A DNA stretch of 64,000 nucleotides. Source: Treponema socranskii subsp. paredis ATCC 35535. GTDB lineage: Bacteria; Spirochaetota; Spirochaetia; Treponematales; Treponemataceae. The notes under the pieces were generated by a model. It was not told where the DNA came from. It did not search any database and worked only from the letters and a program-made list of their open reading frames with translations. The stretch lies in assembly GCA_000413015.1 (NCBI GenBank), contig KE332516.1, forward strand, positions 505,846 to 569,845, read 5' to 3'. Positions 35,938-45,342 of this stretch are shown here, in pieces (within the stretch, counting starts at the first letter, position 1; the number at the start of each line of letters is the position of its first letter). The position numbers and the translations under genes were made by a program.

Positions 35938-36549
35938 TCACTTTTTCCCGATACCGACAAGGTAAGTTTCAAACGATTCGGAACGGCATGCGGCAGGTTT
36001 AAAACCTTTCGCCGATTCGAACATGGCGCGCATCTTTTGCAGCAACGCCTGTTGGCTGCCGTTTTGAAAAATCTTTACCGCCATATTGCCGCCGGCTTTC
36101 AGCATCGACTCGGCATACCACAACGCCATATCGACCAGCTGCTCCGAGCGCGCCGTATCGACGATGCGGTTGCCCGTCGTAAGCGGGGCGGCATCGCTCA
36201 CGACGATATCATAAGGCCCGAGCGCACCTATCTTTTCTCTGACCGCCGCATCATTCAAATCGCCTTGAATAAAGGTCAAATTATCGCCTTTGACGTTTTT
36301 CGCGAGCTCGTTCAAATCGCACGAAACGATATGCCCTTCCCCGTTAAACTTCCGTAGTAAAAACATCGTCCAGCTGCCCGGAGCCGCGCCCAAATCGAGG
36401 GCGGTACAATTTTTCGGATTCGGAATAAAATCGAATTTTTCGTCGATCTCCCGCAGCTTGTACACCGACCGCGCGGGGTACCCTTCGGAAAACGCTTTTT
36501 TCGACCAAAAATCCGGCTCCGCATAAGCCTTCGATTGTTTTGCAGACAT
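35938..36549 (-). CDS. rlmE: 23S rRNA (uridine2552-2'-O)-methyltransferase RlmE/FtsJ
   Basis: 203 residues. FtsJ fold: RSVYKLREIDEKFDFI with the catalytic Lys, SAM site LDLGAAPGSWTMF, catalytic Asp in VVSDAAPLTTG, and Lys in GGNMAVKIFQ. Methylates U2552 in the A-loop of 23S rRNA. The gene stands alone; upstream is a family-A repeat. Confidence 0.93.
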   Translation of the reverse strand: MSAKQSKAYAEPDFWSKKAFSEGYPARSVYKLREIDEKFDFIPNPKNCTALDLGAAPGSWTMFLLRKFNGEGHIVSCDLNELAKNVKGDNLTFIQGDLNDAAVREKIGALGPYDIVVSDAAPLTTGNRIVDTARSEQLVDMALWYAESMLKAGGNMAVKIFQNGSQQALLQKMRAMFESAKGFKPAACRSESFETYLVGIGKK

Positions 36550-36587
36550 ATCATATTAATTTCGGCAAAAAAAGGATATTTCATGAG

Positions 36588-36683
36588 GGACGGCACGTAT
36601 CTGCCATCCCGCCCTCCGTAACTCCGCTTCCGCTCCGGCCGCATTCGCGTCCGCTTCGCGTTACTCCGGTCGGGCGTAGGCGT
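36588..36683 (-). repeat. Dispersed GC-rich intergenic repeat, family A copy 3
   Basis: Runs from GACGGCAC through TGCCATCCCGCCCT to GGTCGGGCGTAGGC in the rlmE / prenyl synthase gap. Confidence 0.65.
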
Positions 36684-36743
36684 AACGTGAACACAGCGCA
36701 TTTTTTAAGAAGCCGCAACGCTGCGCGCCTCCAAAGAAAGGCG

Positions 36744-36772
36744 TTGTTTGCACTGCGTTAATGTTGTATATT
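36744..36772 (+). promoter_or_regulatory. Promoter of the prenyl synthase gene, leaderless geometry
   Basis: TTGTTT (36744-36749), 17-nt spacer, TATATT (36767-36772), then 6 nt to the ATG at 36779. Confidence 0.6.
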
Positions 36773-36778
36773 ATATGT

Positions 36779-37870
36779 ATGGACAGCGTATTTTCTTCAC
36801 GCCTTGCACGGATCGAAGACTCTCTCGAAAACGCGCTCGCATCGGATGCGGCGTGGAAGTTCGCCTCTTTCGGCTCTCTTTCAAGCGGCGTCCGGGACAC
36901 ACACATCGACTGCCTCACCGACCCTTGCAAAAGCCTCATCGCGCTCGGAGGAAAACGCTGGCGGCCGCTTTTGCTCGTGCTGTGCGCCGAACACGCGCGT
37001 TCTTTTTACGGCAGCCGCGCTCTCCTTAGTGAAAACGAAACGTATTCGCTTGCCCCGCTCGTCGAATTCGTGCATACGGCGAGTCTCATCCACGACGATA
37101 TCGAAGATTCGTCCGACATGCGGCGCGGAAAACCTGCAGCGCATATCGCCTACGGCATAGACGCCGCGCTCAATGCCGCTTCATGGCTCTATTTCGAAGC
37201 GCCCGTGTGCATCGACCGCCTCACGGCTTCCTCCGAAGTAAAGGCGAAACTCTACGCGCTTTACGCAAACGAAGTGCGCCGCCTCCACCTCGGGCAGGCA
37301 GCCGATATTTTGTGGCACAAAAATCGGGAGCTTTTTCCGTCGATCGAAGAATATTCGGCGATGGTGCAAAACAAAACGGGAACCCTCGCATCTCTCGCGG
37401 CAAAAGCGGGTACCTTTGCAGGCGGCGGAAGCGGCGAAGAGATGGAACGTGCCGGAAAGACGGCCGCCGAAATCGGGGAAGCTTTTCAAATACTCGACGA
37501 CGTACAAAATCTCACCACGGGAAACCCCGGCAAAAAACGGGGCGACGATATCGTCGAAGGGAAAAAAAGTCTGCCGGTGCTGCTGCACATAGAATCGCAC
37601 CCCGAAGATAAAGCGCGCATCGCAGGGTATTTTGCCGAAGCGCAGAAAAGCGGCATCGATTCGCCTGCGGTCGAAGCGTGCATTTCGCTCATCGAACGAA
37701 GCGGCGCCGTCGAAAAGGCGTTTGAAAAAGGAAAAACGCTTGTCGGCGAAAAGAGCGCCGAACTCGCTTCGCTTTACGGCGCATCGGGCGACGATACAAC
37801 GCCGCAGCTGATCGTCAATTTATTCGCTTCAATGATAAAAAAACAGGAGACAGATAAAAAGCATGCTTAA
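36779..37870 (+). CDS. Polyprenyl diphosphate synthase
   Basis: 363 residues, all-helical isoprenyl synthase fold. First Asp-rich motif HDDIEDSSDMRRG is intact, preceded by GGKRWRPLLLV. The second motif is DDVQN rather than the usual DDxxD, followed by GKKRGDDIVEGKKSLPVLL. Condenses isopentenyl diphosphate onto an allylic primer to make long-chain carriers or quinone side chains; chain length cannot be told. The start at 36779 fits the promoter; an ATG at 36761 would overlap the -10. Overlaps the TPR gene by 8 nt. Confidence 0.9.
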   Translation: MDSVFSSRLARIEDSLENALASDAAWKFASFGSLSSGVRDTHIDCLTDPCKSLIALGGKRWRPLLLVLCAEHARSFYGSRALLSENETYSLAPLVEFVHTASLIHDDIEDSSDMRRGKPAAHIAYGIDAALNAASWLYFEAPVCIDRLTASSEVKAKLYALYANEVRRLHLGQAADILWHKNRELFPSIEEYSAMVQNKTGTLASLAAKAGTFAGGGSGEEMERAGKTAAEIGEAFQILDDVQNLTTGNPGKKRGDDIVEGKKSLPVLLHIESHPEDKARIAGYFAEAQKSGIDSPAVEACISLIERSGAVEKAFEKGKTLVGEKSAELASLYGASGDDTTPQLIVNLFASMIKKQETDKKHA

Positions 37871-38399
37871 CGAAACCGCGGAAAAGCTCAACAATCAGGC
37901 GATCATCCTCGCTTCGCACGGAGACTACACCGAAGCGATCGCATGCTTTGTGCGCGCGCTCACTATAGAAAACGACAATTCGCTTTTGTGGTTCAACCTC
38001 GGCATCACGTACCGCGACGCGGGCAATTTGGAAAATGCACGCGGCGCGCTTACAAAAGCCTATGCGCAAAATTATACCGACGAAGAAATCGTCGAAGCGC
38101 TTTCACTCGTGTGCTTCGGACTCGGCGATTTCGCAGCGGCGCTTTATTATTGTGAAGAAGGACTTGCCTACAATCCGGAAAATCCGCATCTGTGGAACAC
38201 GCTGGGCGTCATCTACTTTAACCGGCAAATGCTTACTGCAGCCTGCGATGCGTTCGAACACGCTGTCTCGCTCAATCCGTATTATTACGACGCGCTTTTC
38301 AATCTCCGCGACACGTACAAAGAACTCGAAAACGAAAACGGCGCAAAAGAATGCTCAAGACGTATGAAAGAAATCGAAAAACACGGAGTACCGAAATGA
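37863..38399 (+). CDS. TPR-repeat protein
   Basis: 178 residues made of about four tetratricopeptide repeats (for example LNNQAIILASHGDYTEAIACF, LWFNLGITYRDAGNLENARGA, LWNTLGVIYFNRQMLTAACDA). No signal peptide. A protein-interaction scaffold of unknown partner. Overlaps genes on both sides (8 nt with the prenyl synthase, ATGA with the RseC-like gene). Confidence 0.88.
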   Translation: MLNETAEKLNNQAIILASHGDYTEAIACFVRALTIENDNSLLWFNLGITYRDAGNLENARGALTKAYAQNYTDEEIVEALSLVCFGLGDFAAALYYCEEGLAYNPENPHLWNTLGVIYFNRQMLTAACDAFEHAVSLNPYYYDALFNLRDTYKELENENGAKECSRRMKEIEKHGVPK

Positions 38400-38812
38400 A
38401 CACGGAATACATCGTCACCTCAGCGGATTCGAATACCGTTACCGTAACGCCTGCGGAAAACGGCAGCGCCTGCGCAACCTGTCACGCGAACTGCAAATCG
38501 TGCGCACTGCACATCACCGTGGCAAACACGAAACGATTCGACGTAAAGCCCGGTCAAAGAGTTCGTATCGGACTGTCCGCAAAAGACGAAGTTCGGCAGA
38601 GCTTTTTGTCGCTCGCACTTCCCGTGCTTGCCGCCGTCATAGGATTTTTCACAGCAGCCCCTATCGCATCTTTGTTCAACGTCAGCGCGACCGAACAGCT
38701 GCGCGCGCTCTGCGTGCTCGTTTTTCTTTTCGCCTCAGGCTTTTCCGTCATGCTCGCTGCAAAAAAAAGACGGAACCCCGAAAAACTCGACATCGCAGCC
38801 GTATATCAATAA
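38396..38812 (+). CDS. RseC/SoxR-reducing-system-like membrane protein
   Basis: 138 residues. A Cys-rich N-terminal motif (CATCHANCKSCALH), a beta segment with VKPGQRVRIGLSAKDE, then two membrane helices (SFLSLALPVLAAVIGFF, ALCVLVFLFASGFSVML). This matches the RseC family, which in other bacteria works near the Rnf electron-transport complex. The ATG at 38396 overlaps the TPR stop (ATGA). No rnf gene is in the window. Confidence 0.8.
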   Translation: MNTEYIVTSADSNTVTVTPAENGSACATCHANCKSCALHITVANTKRFDVKPGQRVRIGLSAKDEVRQSFLSLALPVLAAVIGFFTAAPIASLFNVSATEQLRALCVLVFLFASGFSVMLAAKKRRNPEKLDIAAVYQ

Positions 38813-38896
38813 CGCGGATATCACGTACTCCGAATCGGAGCCGACGGCATCACAATGTATCGAAATATCAATAACGCGGGCGCCGCGCTTCACCGC

Positions 38897-40075
38897 TCAC
38901 TTCGAATGCGCGCGAACGAGTTCGTTGATTTTTCCGGCCATGCGCTCGAGCGGTACTTGTTCCTGTACCGCCCCCAATTCCCACGCGACTTTCGGCATAC
39001 CGTATACGATCGACGTCGCTTCGTCCTGACCGAGCGTCCATGCGCCCTGTTTGCGCATTTCGGCAAGCTGCGCAGCTCCGTCTCTTCCCATACCCGTCAT
39101 GATGACGCCGAGCGCACGGTTTTGGTAAATCTTCGCAACCGATTCGAAAAGGTAATCGGCGGAAGGACGATGCCCGTTTCTCGGCGGATCCTGCGAAAGC
39201 TTAATGACCAAGTCCGTTCCTTGGCGCACGACATAGATATGATAATTGCCCGGCGCGATGTAGACGTGGGCGGGCAAAATAATATCTCCGTCTTTCGCTT
39301 CCGTAACGTCGAGCGGACAAATTCGGTCGAGGCTGTTTGCGAATTCGGCGGTAAAGCCCGCCGGCATATGCTGCACGACGAGGATCGGCAGCGGAAAGCG
39401 CACGTCGATATCTTTAAAAATATCGCGGAGCGCGTTCGGGCCTCCCGTGGAAATCCCGATTGCAACGACTTCGATCCGGCCGCCTTCGCGGAGCGGCGTA
39501 ACGACGGCAGGCTCTTTATTTTTTTCAGCATTCCACAGCGCGGGCGCAATTGCAGGATTTTTCGAAGAGTCGATGCCTTTTTTTTCGGCGACGAACCGCT
39601 CGGCTTCGCGCATCTTCAGCTGATGCGAAAAATATTCCGGCTCGTACGTCTCTTTTCCGTGTTCCTGCGCATATACGCTGCCGTAAGAAGCGATTAGTTC
39701 GACAAGATGTTCGGAAACTTCCGTCAAATCGGTCGAAATGGCTCCGCCGGGCTTTGTAATAAAATCGCTTGCGCCGAGTTCGAGACATTCCATCGTAACG
39801 GCCGCGCCCTCCGTTGCAAGGCTCGACAAAATGATGACGGGAATATCCCATCCGCGCTTTTTGCGTTCTTTTAAAAATTCGACGCCGTTCATCACCGGCA
39901 TTTCTATATCGAGAATAATTACATCAGGTTTTACGAGCGGAATTTTATCAAGGGCAAATTGCCCGTTCATCGCGGTCGCCGCAACGTGTAAACCTTCCGT
40001 GCCTTCAACGATCCGCGTCACGAGGTTTCGCATCAACGCGGAGTCATCGCAAATAAGTACTTCGATGTTGTCCAT
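38897..40075 (-). CDS. cheB: Chemotaxis protein-glutamate methylesterase CheB
   Basis: 392 residues. N-terminal receiver (ICDDSALMRN, phospho-Asp in ILDIEMPVMNG, ITKPGG), a ~60-residue linker, and a C-terminal esterase with the triad Ser in GISTGGPNA, His in VVQHMPAGFT and Asp in MTGMGRDGA. Demethylates and deamidates chemoreceptors. AGGAAG before the ATG. Directly downstream of cheR. Confidence 0.97.
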   Translation of the reverse strand: MDNIEVLICDDSALMRNLVTRIVEGTEGLHVAATAMNGQFALDKIPLVKPDVIILDIEMPVMNGVEFLKERKKRGWDIPVIILSSLATEGAAVTMECLELGASDFITKPGGAISTDLTEVSEHLVELIASYGSVYAQEHGKETYEPEYFSHQLKMREAERFVAEKKGIDSSKNPAIAPALWNAEKNKEPAVVTPLREGGRIEVVAIGISTGGPNALRDIFKDIDVRFPLPILVVQHMPAGFTAEFANSLDRICPLDVTEAKDGDIILPAHVYIAPGNYHIYVVRQGTDLVIKLSQDPPRNGHRPSADYLFESVAKIYQNRALGVIMTGMGRDGAAQLAEMRKQGAWTLGQDEATSIVYGMPKVAWELGAVQEQVPLERMAGKINELVRAHSK

Positions 40076-40111
40076 TTTTATCTTCCTGTTTTAATATGTC
40101 TCCGTTCGGCG

Positions 40112-40927
40112 TTATTCCATTTTTTGGTACAAGCACGCCCAGTCGGTTTTCAAAAATTCGAATTTGGTTTTCATGCCGAAAAGCGATTCCGAATGCCCGA
40201 TAAAAAGATACGAATGCTGCGACATCGCGTCCCAAAACCGCCTGATGACCGCCGTCTGCACCGCTTCATCGAAATAAATAAGTACATTGCGGCAAAATAT
40301 AATATCGAAATCGCGTTTGCCCGAATCGTGGCTGAGGTTATGATAATCGAAATTGATCGTATCCATTATATCTCGATTGATTTGATATCCGCCCGACGAT
40401 TTTGTAAAATATTTCGCAAGATAATCGGCAGGCACGCCGTCCACACGGTTGTCCGCATAAAAACCGAGCCGCCCCACCATGAGCGATTTGAGGGAAATAT
40501 CGGACGCGGTGATTTTAAAAGTAAACGGAGGAGGTAAAATCGTTTTTAAAATCATGGCGATCGTATACGGTTCTTCGCCCGTCGAGCAGCCTGCGCTCCA
40601 CACGCGTATCACATCGGATCCGTGCTGCTTTTTATAATCGATGAGATGCGGTATGACATAATTGATAAGCGCATCGAAATGAGGCTGAGTCCGAAAAAAA
40701 TGCGTCAGATTCGTCGTTACCGAATCGAGCATCTCTTTCATCTCTTCTTTATCCTGTAAAATCAGCGTATAATATTTTGATACGGAATCGAGTTTTTTTT
40801 GCCGTAAAAGTTCTCTGATGCGGCTGTCCAAAACGGAACGGTTCGTACCGGAAAATGTGATACCGCTTTCGTCGTAGATAACTTTACGAAACATTTGAAA
40901 TTCCGCATCGCTCAATAAATCCGACAT
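40112..40927 (-). CDS. cheR: Chemotaxis protein methyltransferase CheR
   Basis: 271 residues. N-terminal helical domain (MFRKVIYDESGITFSG, TNLTHFFRTQPHF) and SAM-binding domain with VWSAGCSTGEEPYTIAM and DIIFCRNVLIYFD. Methylates receptor glutamates; adaptation partner of CheB. A TAAAAT box ends 7 nt before the ATG with no clear Shine-Dalgarno, though read-through from the HD gene is also possible. No other che gene is near. Confidence 0.96.
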   Translation of the reverse strand: MSDLLSDAEFQMFRKVIYDESGITFSGTNRSVLDSRIRELLRQKKLDSVSKYYTLILQDKEEMKEMLDSVTTNLTHFFRTQPHFDALINYVIPHLIDYKKQHGSDVIRVWSAGCSTGEEPYTIAMILKTILPPPFTFKITASDISLKSLMVGRLGFYADNRVDGVPADYLAKYFTKSSGGYQINRDIMDTINFDYHNLSHDSGKRDFDIIFCRNVLIYFDEAVQTAVIRRFWDAMSQHSYLFIGHSESLFGMKTKFEFLKTDWACLYQKME

Positions 40928-40960
40928 AAATGTTATTTTACAGTATTTTTTACTTTATAG

Positions 40961-42295
40961 CTAGTAATATTTTTTCGCAAAGCGCAGAGGAAGTGCGTAC
41001 GCGGCGCATCCGTATTTCGTATCGCGCCATAAAAGAAAATCTTCGATGAGGGCGGCCGATTTTTTTGAAAGGCCCGTAAGCCGCCGCGCTCCGGCAGCAC
41101 TTTCGCCGTCGCCGATGACGAGCGGGTCGATATAGCGGAGTTTTACGTCGAGCGATACGCAAAAGTGATTTTCCATCGCGTCTTCCGTATGTTCGATGCG
41201 TGTCATCGTTCGGAACGTTCGCCAGCGTTTAACGAATTCTCTCTGCGGGAAAAAATCGGATGAGCTGGGGCAAACAACGGCAACACGAAAATCCTCTCGT
41301 GCCGTGCCGGAAGCCGTATGTGCGTTAGAGGAAGCGGCGCACACGACATCAGGGTTGCCGCCGGTCGTCTCTCCGCCATACAAATCCCCGCACGCCTCAG
41401 CTTCGCCGTGTACATTATCATTCGCCGCATTCCCGCTTTGTACGCTTTCACTGAACGAATCGAATCGGTCGATGATTTCGCGCTCGGTTTTTTCATAACA
41501 GTCTTTTTCGGTAATCAAACCGATCGCGATCGCGCGGTCGACGATATCCGAAAGCAGCTTGAGCGCGAGTTTGTTTTCGTTGAGCTGCAGGATGTGCCCC
41601 GTACGGCAAGTTTTTTCACAGTAGGTTTCCGCAATTTTTTGCGTCCGAAATCCGAGTTCGCTCTCTCCGTCTTCGTTGATACAGATCGCGATGTCGCCGT
41701 AGGCTTCCGCGATTTCGGAAAGCGTCCAGCTTCCTTCGAGCGCGGCTCCCGAAGGAAACATGTATTCGAGTCTGTCCGCCGAAAGACGCGGGAGCTTATT
41801 GTCCGCAAGCGGATAGACGTGATAGTCGGCGACGGCATCGATCGAAATACCGTCGGATTTGAGCATGGCGCAAAGGGCATCGTCGTTTCGGATCATCGCT
41901 TCGTTTTCGTTTTCCGTAGATTCCTGCGTAAGCGCGTCTCCGTTTCTGAAATCCGCAACGTGACTGAAAACGGGCGTCGAAACGTCATGCAAAAGACCTG
42001 CGAGCGTTTCAGCCCGGTCATGCGTAAAGTGCCACAGTATGAGCGCGACGCCGATACTGTGATCGAGCCGCGAATAAAAAAATCGATTCCGATAGAGCGG
42101 CGTCCAATCCGTACCGCACAAAAGGCCGATCCCCGAAAGCCGCCGCAAAATCGGAAGATCGACATACTTATTAATAAATTCGGGAAAATCCGCAGAGAGG
42201 ATACGGTGATATGAGGCGATCGGGAAATCCGTATTTTTCGGAAACGCGGACAGCATAAGGGGCCACGTCATATCGTCGAATCGATTTTTTCGCAT
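40961..42295 (-). CDS. HD-domain phosphohydrolase
   Basis: 444 residues. Metal-binding HD motif: RLDHSIGVALILWHF gives the first His-Asp and LAGLLHDVSTPVFSHV the HD pair. Resembles the COG1078-type deoxynucleotide triphosphohydrolase family at the N-terminus. A Gly/Ala/Asn-rich low-complexity stretch (about 290-335) interrupts the C-terminal half. Substrate unknown. A TATAAT box lies 6 nt before the ATG. Upstream of cheR on the same strand. Confidence 0.82.
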   Translation of the reverse strand: MRKNRFDDMTWPLMLSAFPKNTDFPIASYHRILSADFPEFINKYVDLPILRRLSGIGLLCGTDWTPLYRNRFFYSRLDHSIGVALILWHFTHDRAETLAGLLHDVSTPVFSHVADFRNGDALTQESTENENEAMIRNDDALCAMLKSDGISIDAVADYHVYPLADNKLPRLSADRLEYMFPSGAALEGSWTLSEIAEAYGDIAICINEDGESELGFRTQKIAETYCEKTCRTGHILQLNENKLALKLLSDIVDRAIAIGLITEKDCYEKTEREIIDRFDSFSESVQSGNAANDNVHGEAEACGDLYGGETTGGNPDVVCAASSNAHTASGTAREDFRVAVVCPSSSDFFPQREFVKRWRTFRTMTRIEHTEDAMENHFCVSLDVKLRYIDPLVIGDGESAAGARRLTGLSKKSAALIEDFLLWRDTKYGCAAYALPLRFAKKYY

Positions 42296-42301
42296 GGCGT
42301 C

Positions 42302-42330
42302 ATTATAGCACGATTTTGCGCTTGATTAAA
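42302..42330 (-). promoter_or_regulatory. Promoter of the HD hydrolase gene, leaderless geometry
   Basis: Minus strand TTTAAT (42325-42330), 17-nt spacer, TATAAT (42302-42307), then 6 nt to the ATG. Confidence 0.55.
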
Positions 42331-42419
42331 TCGACCGATTGAATTAGGATTTTCCCGCAGCGGCTTTTAAATAACGCCAAAATTTTTCTTGAGGTGTATT
42401 TGCACCGTTTTTTTAAATT

Positions 42420-43175
42420 ATGAATATCTGTCTTTTTACCGCCGACGAAATTAACAATCCGCTTCCGCTTTGCGACGAACGTGCGCGGCATATCGTAAAG
42501 ATCCTTCATAAAAAAACGGGCGACACATTCAGCGCAGGCGTCATCGGAGGAATGGCGGGAAAGGCTTTGATTACGGATATAAGCTCCGGAACGGAAGGAG
42601 GGGCCATACGGTTTTCGTTTACGCCCGAAACGGACGGAAAAGAGCTTTCGCCCCTTACGCTCATCGTCGGCTTTCCGCGCCCGATCCAGCTCAAGCGTCT
42701 TTTGCGCGACGTCGCGGGTCTCGGCGCTTCGCACATTTTTTTGACGGGGACGGAACTCGGTGAAAAATCCTATATGCACTCGTCGCTTGTCGAGCGGGGG
42801 GCGGCGTATAAAATGCTCCTCGACGGAACGGCTCAGGCGGGAAGCACGCACGTGCCTTGCCTCTCTCTGCATAAAACGCTTGCCGAGTGTATTGCCGCCG
42901 CGGATAAAGAGCGTGCGATTAAAATTGCGCTCGATAATGTAAATGCACCTCTTTCGCTTACGGCCTTTCTTTCGAAAAAGAAGGGTGAAAAACTTTTTCC
43001 GTGTCCCGTTATCGCGGCGATCGGAAGCGAGAGGGGATGGACGGATGCCGAGCGCGCGCGCTTCGAAAACTGCGGTTATACGCGCTGTTCGATGGGTGAA
43101 CGGATTTTGCGCACGGAAACCGCGGCGACGGCAGCAGCTTCGATCATTTTGGCGGAAATGGGAATATTGGGCTAA
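42420..43175 (+). CDS. Second RsmE-family RNA methyltransferase
   Basis: 251 residues with the same layout as RsmE: ERARHIVKILHKKTGD at the N-terminus, LIVGFPRPIQLKRLLRDVAGLG, SAM knot AAIGSERGWTDAERARF and GERILRTETAATAAASIIL. The GSERGW loop differs from the GSEGG of canonical RsmE, and the substrate-side segments are divergent. Because a canonical rsmE is present at 7652-8452, this one probably modifies a different RNA site. No Shine-Dalgarno seen. Confidence 0.82.
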   Translation: MNICLFTADEINNPLPLCDERARHIVKILHKKTGDTFSAGVIGGMAGKALITDISSGTEGGAIRFSFTPETDGKELSPLTLIVGFPRPIQLKRLLRDVAGLGASHIFLTGTELGEKSYMHSSLVERGAAYKMLLDGTAQAGSTHVPCLSLHKTLAECIAAADKERAIKIALDNVNAPLSLTAFLSKKKGEKLFPCPVIAAIGSERGWTDAERARFENCGYTRCSMGERILRTETAATAAASIILAEMGILG

Positions 43176-43190
43176 TTTAAGACAAACAAT

Positions 43191-43222
43191 TTTGCCGAAA
43201 AAGCGCCGCCCTTTTCGGCAAA
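43191..43222. terminator. Bidirectional hairpin between convergent genes
   Basis: Perfect 11-bp stem TTTGCCGAAAA / TTTTCGGCAAA with a 10-nt loop, between the RsmE-like gene and the permease gene. Confidence 0.7.
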
Positions 43223-43226
43223 GATT

Positions 43227-44162
43227 TCAATACGGAATTCCGTCGGCTGCAGGTGCGGACATGTGCTTCGATGAAAAGACAAGCGCGACAAGCGTAACGA
43301 TGTACGGGAACACTTTGAAGATGACCGTCGGCACGACGTTGAGCGCGGGGATCGCCTGCGACACGTTTGCAAGCGTCGTAAAAAATCCGAAAAAGAACGT
43401 CGCGCCTAAAATACCGAGCGGCTTCCACTGCCCGAAGATGAGCGCCGCGATCGACAAAAAGCCGAGACCCGCGACGCTGCCGTTGAACTCGCCGCTGTAC
43501 GTGACGAGCATAACGCCGCCGCCGAGCCCCGAAAGCGCGCCGCTTGCGAGCACTCCGAACCAGCGCATCCTGCGCACGTTGATGCCCGCGCTTTCTACCG
43601 CCGACGGGTGTTCGCCGCAGGCGCGCAGACGTAAACCGAACGATGTGCTGTATAAAAGCCAAAACGAAAATCCCCAAAGGGCAAGCACGAGCCACGTCGA
43701 CCAGTACGAGCGCGAAAAAAACAGCGCGCCGAGTACGGGAATTTTTGAAAGAAAGGGAATGTCGTCGCGCACGATACCCATGACGATAGGAATATTGCCG
43801 CTTCCGGTGACGAGGCGCGCGACGTACACGGTGAGAGCGGCCGCGAGCATATTGATCGCCGTTCCGGAAATCGTCTGATCGGCTTTCAGATTGATCGATG
43901 CGAACGCGTGAAGCGACGCGACGAGTATGCCGCACAGCACTCCCGCCGCCAAGCCGAGGGCGGTATAGGCGCCGTGCGGCAATACGTTTTCGGTGAGTTT
44001 GATGACGAATGCGCTTCCGAAATAGCCTGAAAGCATGAGTCCTTCAAGCCCCAAGTTCGTAACGCCGGAACGTTCGCTGTAGAGACCGCCCAAACTCGTA
44101 ACGAGCATGGGAATCGTATATGCGATGACGTACGGAAAAATCTGCGAAAAAAGTTCCCACAT
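43227..44162 (-). CDS. Nucleoside/Bmp-type ABC transporter permease (second permease)
   Basis: 311 residues, about nine membrane helices, BPD_transp_2 family: ERSGVTNLGLEGLMLSG near the N-terminus, SFGLRLRACGEHPSAVESAGINV as the ATPase-coupling loop, and FNGSVAGLGFLSIAALIFGQW. Starts at 44162, one base after the stop of the partner permease. With the next two genes it forms the membrane core of a transporter for purine nucleosides or a riboflavin-like solute. PnrDE and RfuCD of T. pallidum are the precedents; which one applies cannot be told. Confidence 0.85.
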   Translation of the reverse strand: MWELFSQIFPYVIAYTIPMLVTSLGGLYSERSGVTNLGLEGLMLSGYFGSAFVIKLTENVLPHGAYTALGLAAGVLCGILVASLHAFASINLKADQTISGTAINMLAAALTVYVARLVTGSGNIPIVMGIVRDDIPFLSKIPVLGALFFSRSYWSTWLVLALWGFSFWLLYSTSFGLRLRACGEHPSAVESAGINVRRMRWFGVLASGALSGLGGGVMLVTYSGEFNGSVAGLGFLSIAALIFGQWKPLGILGATFFFGFFTTLANVSQAIPALNVVPTVIFKVFPYIVTLVALVFSSKHMSAPAADGIPY

Positions 44163-44163
44163 A

Positions 44164-45342
44164 TCAGCGGCCTCCCTGCGCCGTACGCTGCGCGCTATCG
44201 GCATTGTTAGTATTTGCTTTCCGCTTTCCGCGCATGGCACGGAAAACGCCGTTCCACAGCCGTTCGAACAAAATGCTCGTCGCGGTAAAGTAAATGATGA
44301 CGGATATGATCGTGTCGGCGATTTCGGGCGGAACGGATGTCATCGCGTTCATAAAGCCTTTGCCCGACTGCAGTATGCCGAAAAATACCGACGCGAGCAA
44401 AACACCGACGGGCGTCGAAGCGCCGAGTAAGGCGACCGCTATGCCGTCGAAACCTTGAGAAGGCATGACGCCGATCTGCATATTGAGCGAATAGCCCGTG
44501 TAGTAAGAAAGACCGGCCAGTCCCGCAAGCGCACCCGAAATCATCATGGATAAAACGATGCTCGAATTGACACTGATACCCGCATATTCCGCACAGCTTT
44601 TATTTGCGCCGACGGCTTTTAAACTGAAGCCGAGCGTCGTTTTACTCAAGCAAAACTGCACGGCGACGAGGGCGACGATCGCGATAAAAACGCTTAAATT
44701 GATATAGGTCGAACCCGCAAAGAGATTCGTAAGCCACGGAGTACGGAGCGACTGCGTTACGGCAATCGCGGAACTTTCCGTTTCGAGCGACGGCCCCTTG
44801 AGATACGCGGGAATATAATAATACACGCTCCAATAAGCGATCCAATTCATCATAATAGTCGATACGACTTCATGCACGTTGAATTTCGCTTTAAAAAAAC
44901 CGGGGATCGCAGCCCACAGCGCTCCGCCGAGGGCTGCGCACAGGATCAATGCAATGAGATACAGCGGACGAGGCAAAAAGAGATAATGAGCGGCTATCGT
45001 CGCAACTATGCCGCCTGCGAGCATTTGTCCGGAACAGCCGATATTGAACAAGCCCGTTTTATACGCGAACGCAAACGCGAGACCGGTAAAAAACAGCGTC
45101 GTCGAAACGGCGATCATGTTTCCGACGCGCTCCGAATTCATAAGGCTGCCGCGGAACATATAGAGGTAAGCTTCAAGCGGATTTTCTCCGATAACCGCCA
45201 TGAGAATGCCGCCCGCTATAAGACCGAGTACGACGGCGCTCAACGCAATTAAAAACGGCCCGCTTTTACGCTCTTCGTTTTTTTCACCCTTCCGTTTTTT
45301 CGCTTTTCCGTGTTTTTCGATATGAGTTGCCCCGTGCTTCAT
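44164..45342 (-). CDS. Nucleoside/Bmp-type ABC transporter permease (first permease)
   Basis: 392 residues. A Lys-rich cytoplasmic N-terminus (~26 residues), then about nine membrane helices: KTGLFNIGCSGQMLAGGIV, FKAKFNVHEVVSTIMMNWIAYW, coupling loop TTLGFSLKAVGANKSCAEYAGI and PSQGFDGIAVALLG. Overlaps the ATPase gene by ATGA. Solute unknown (see partner permease). Confidence 0.87.
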   Translation of the reverse strand: MKHGATHIEKHGKAKKRKGEKNEERKSGPFLIALSAVVLGLIAGGILMAVIGENPLEAYLYMFRGSLMNSERVGNMIAVSTTLFFTGLAFAFAYKTGLFNIGCSGQMLAGGIVATIAAHYLFLPRPLYLIALILCAALGGALWAAIPGFFKAKFNVHEVVSTIMMNWIAYWSVYYYIPAYLKGPSLETESSAIAVTQSLRTPWLTNLFAGSTYINLSVFIAIVALVAVQFCLSKTTLGFSLKAVGANKSCAEYAGISVNSSIVLSMMISGALAGLAGLSYYTGYSLNMQIGVMPSQGFDGIAVALLGASTPVGVLLASVFFGILQSGKGFMNAMTSVPPEIADTIISVIIYFTATSILFERLWNGVFRAMRGKRKANTNNADSAQRTAQGGR

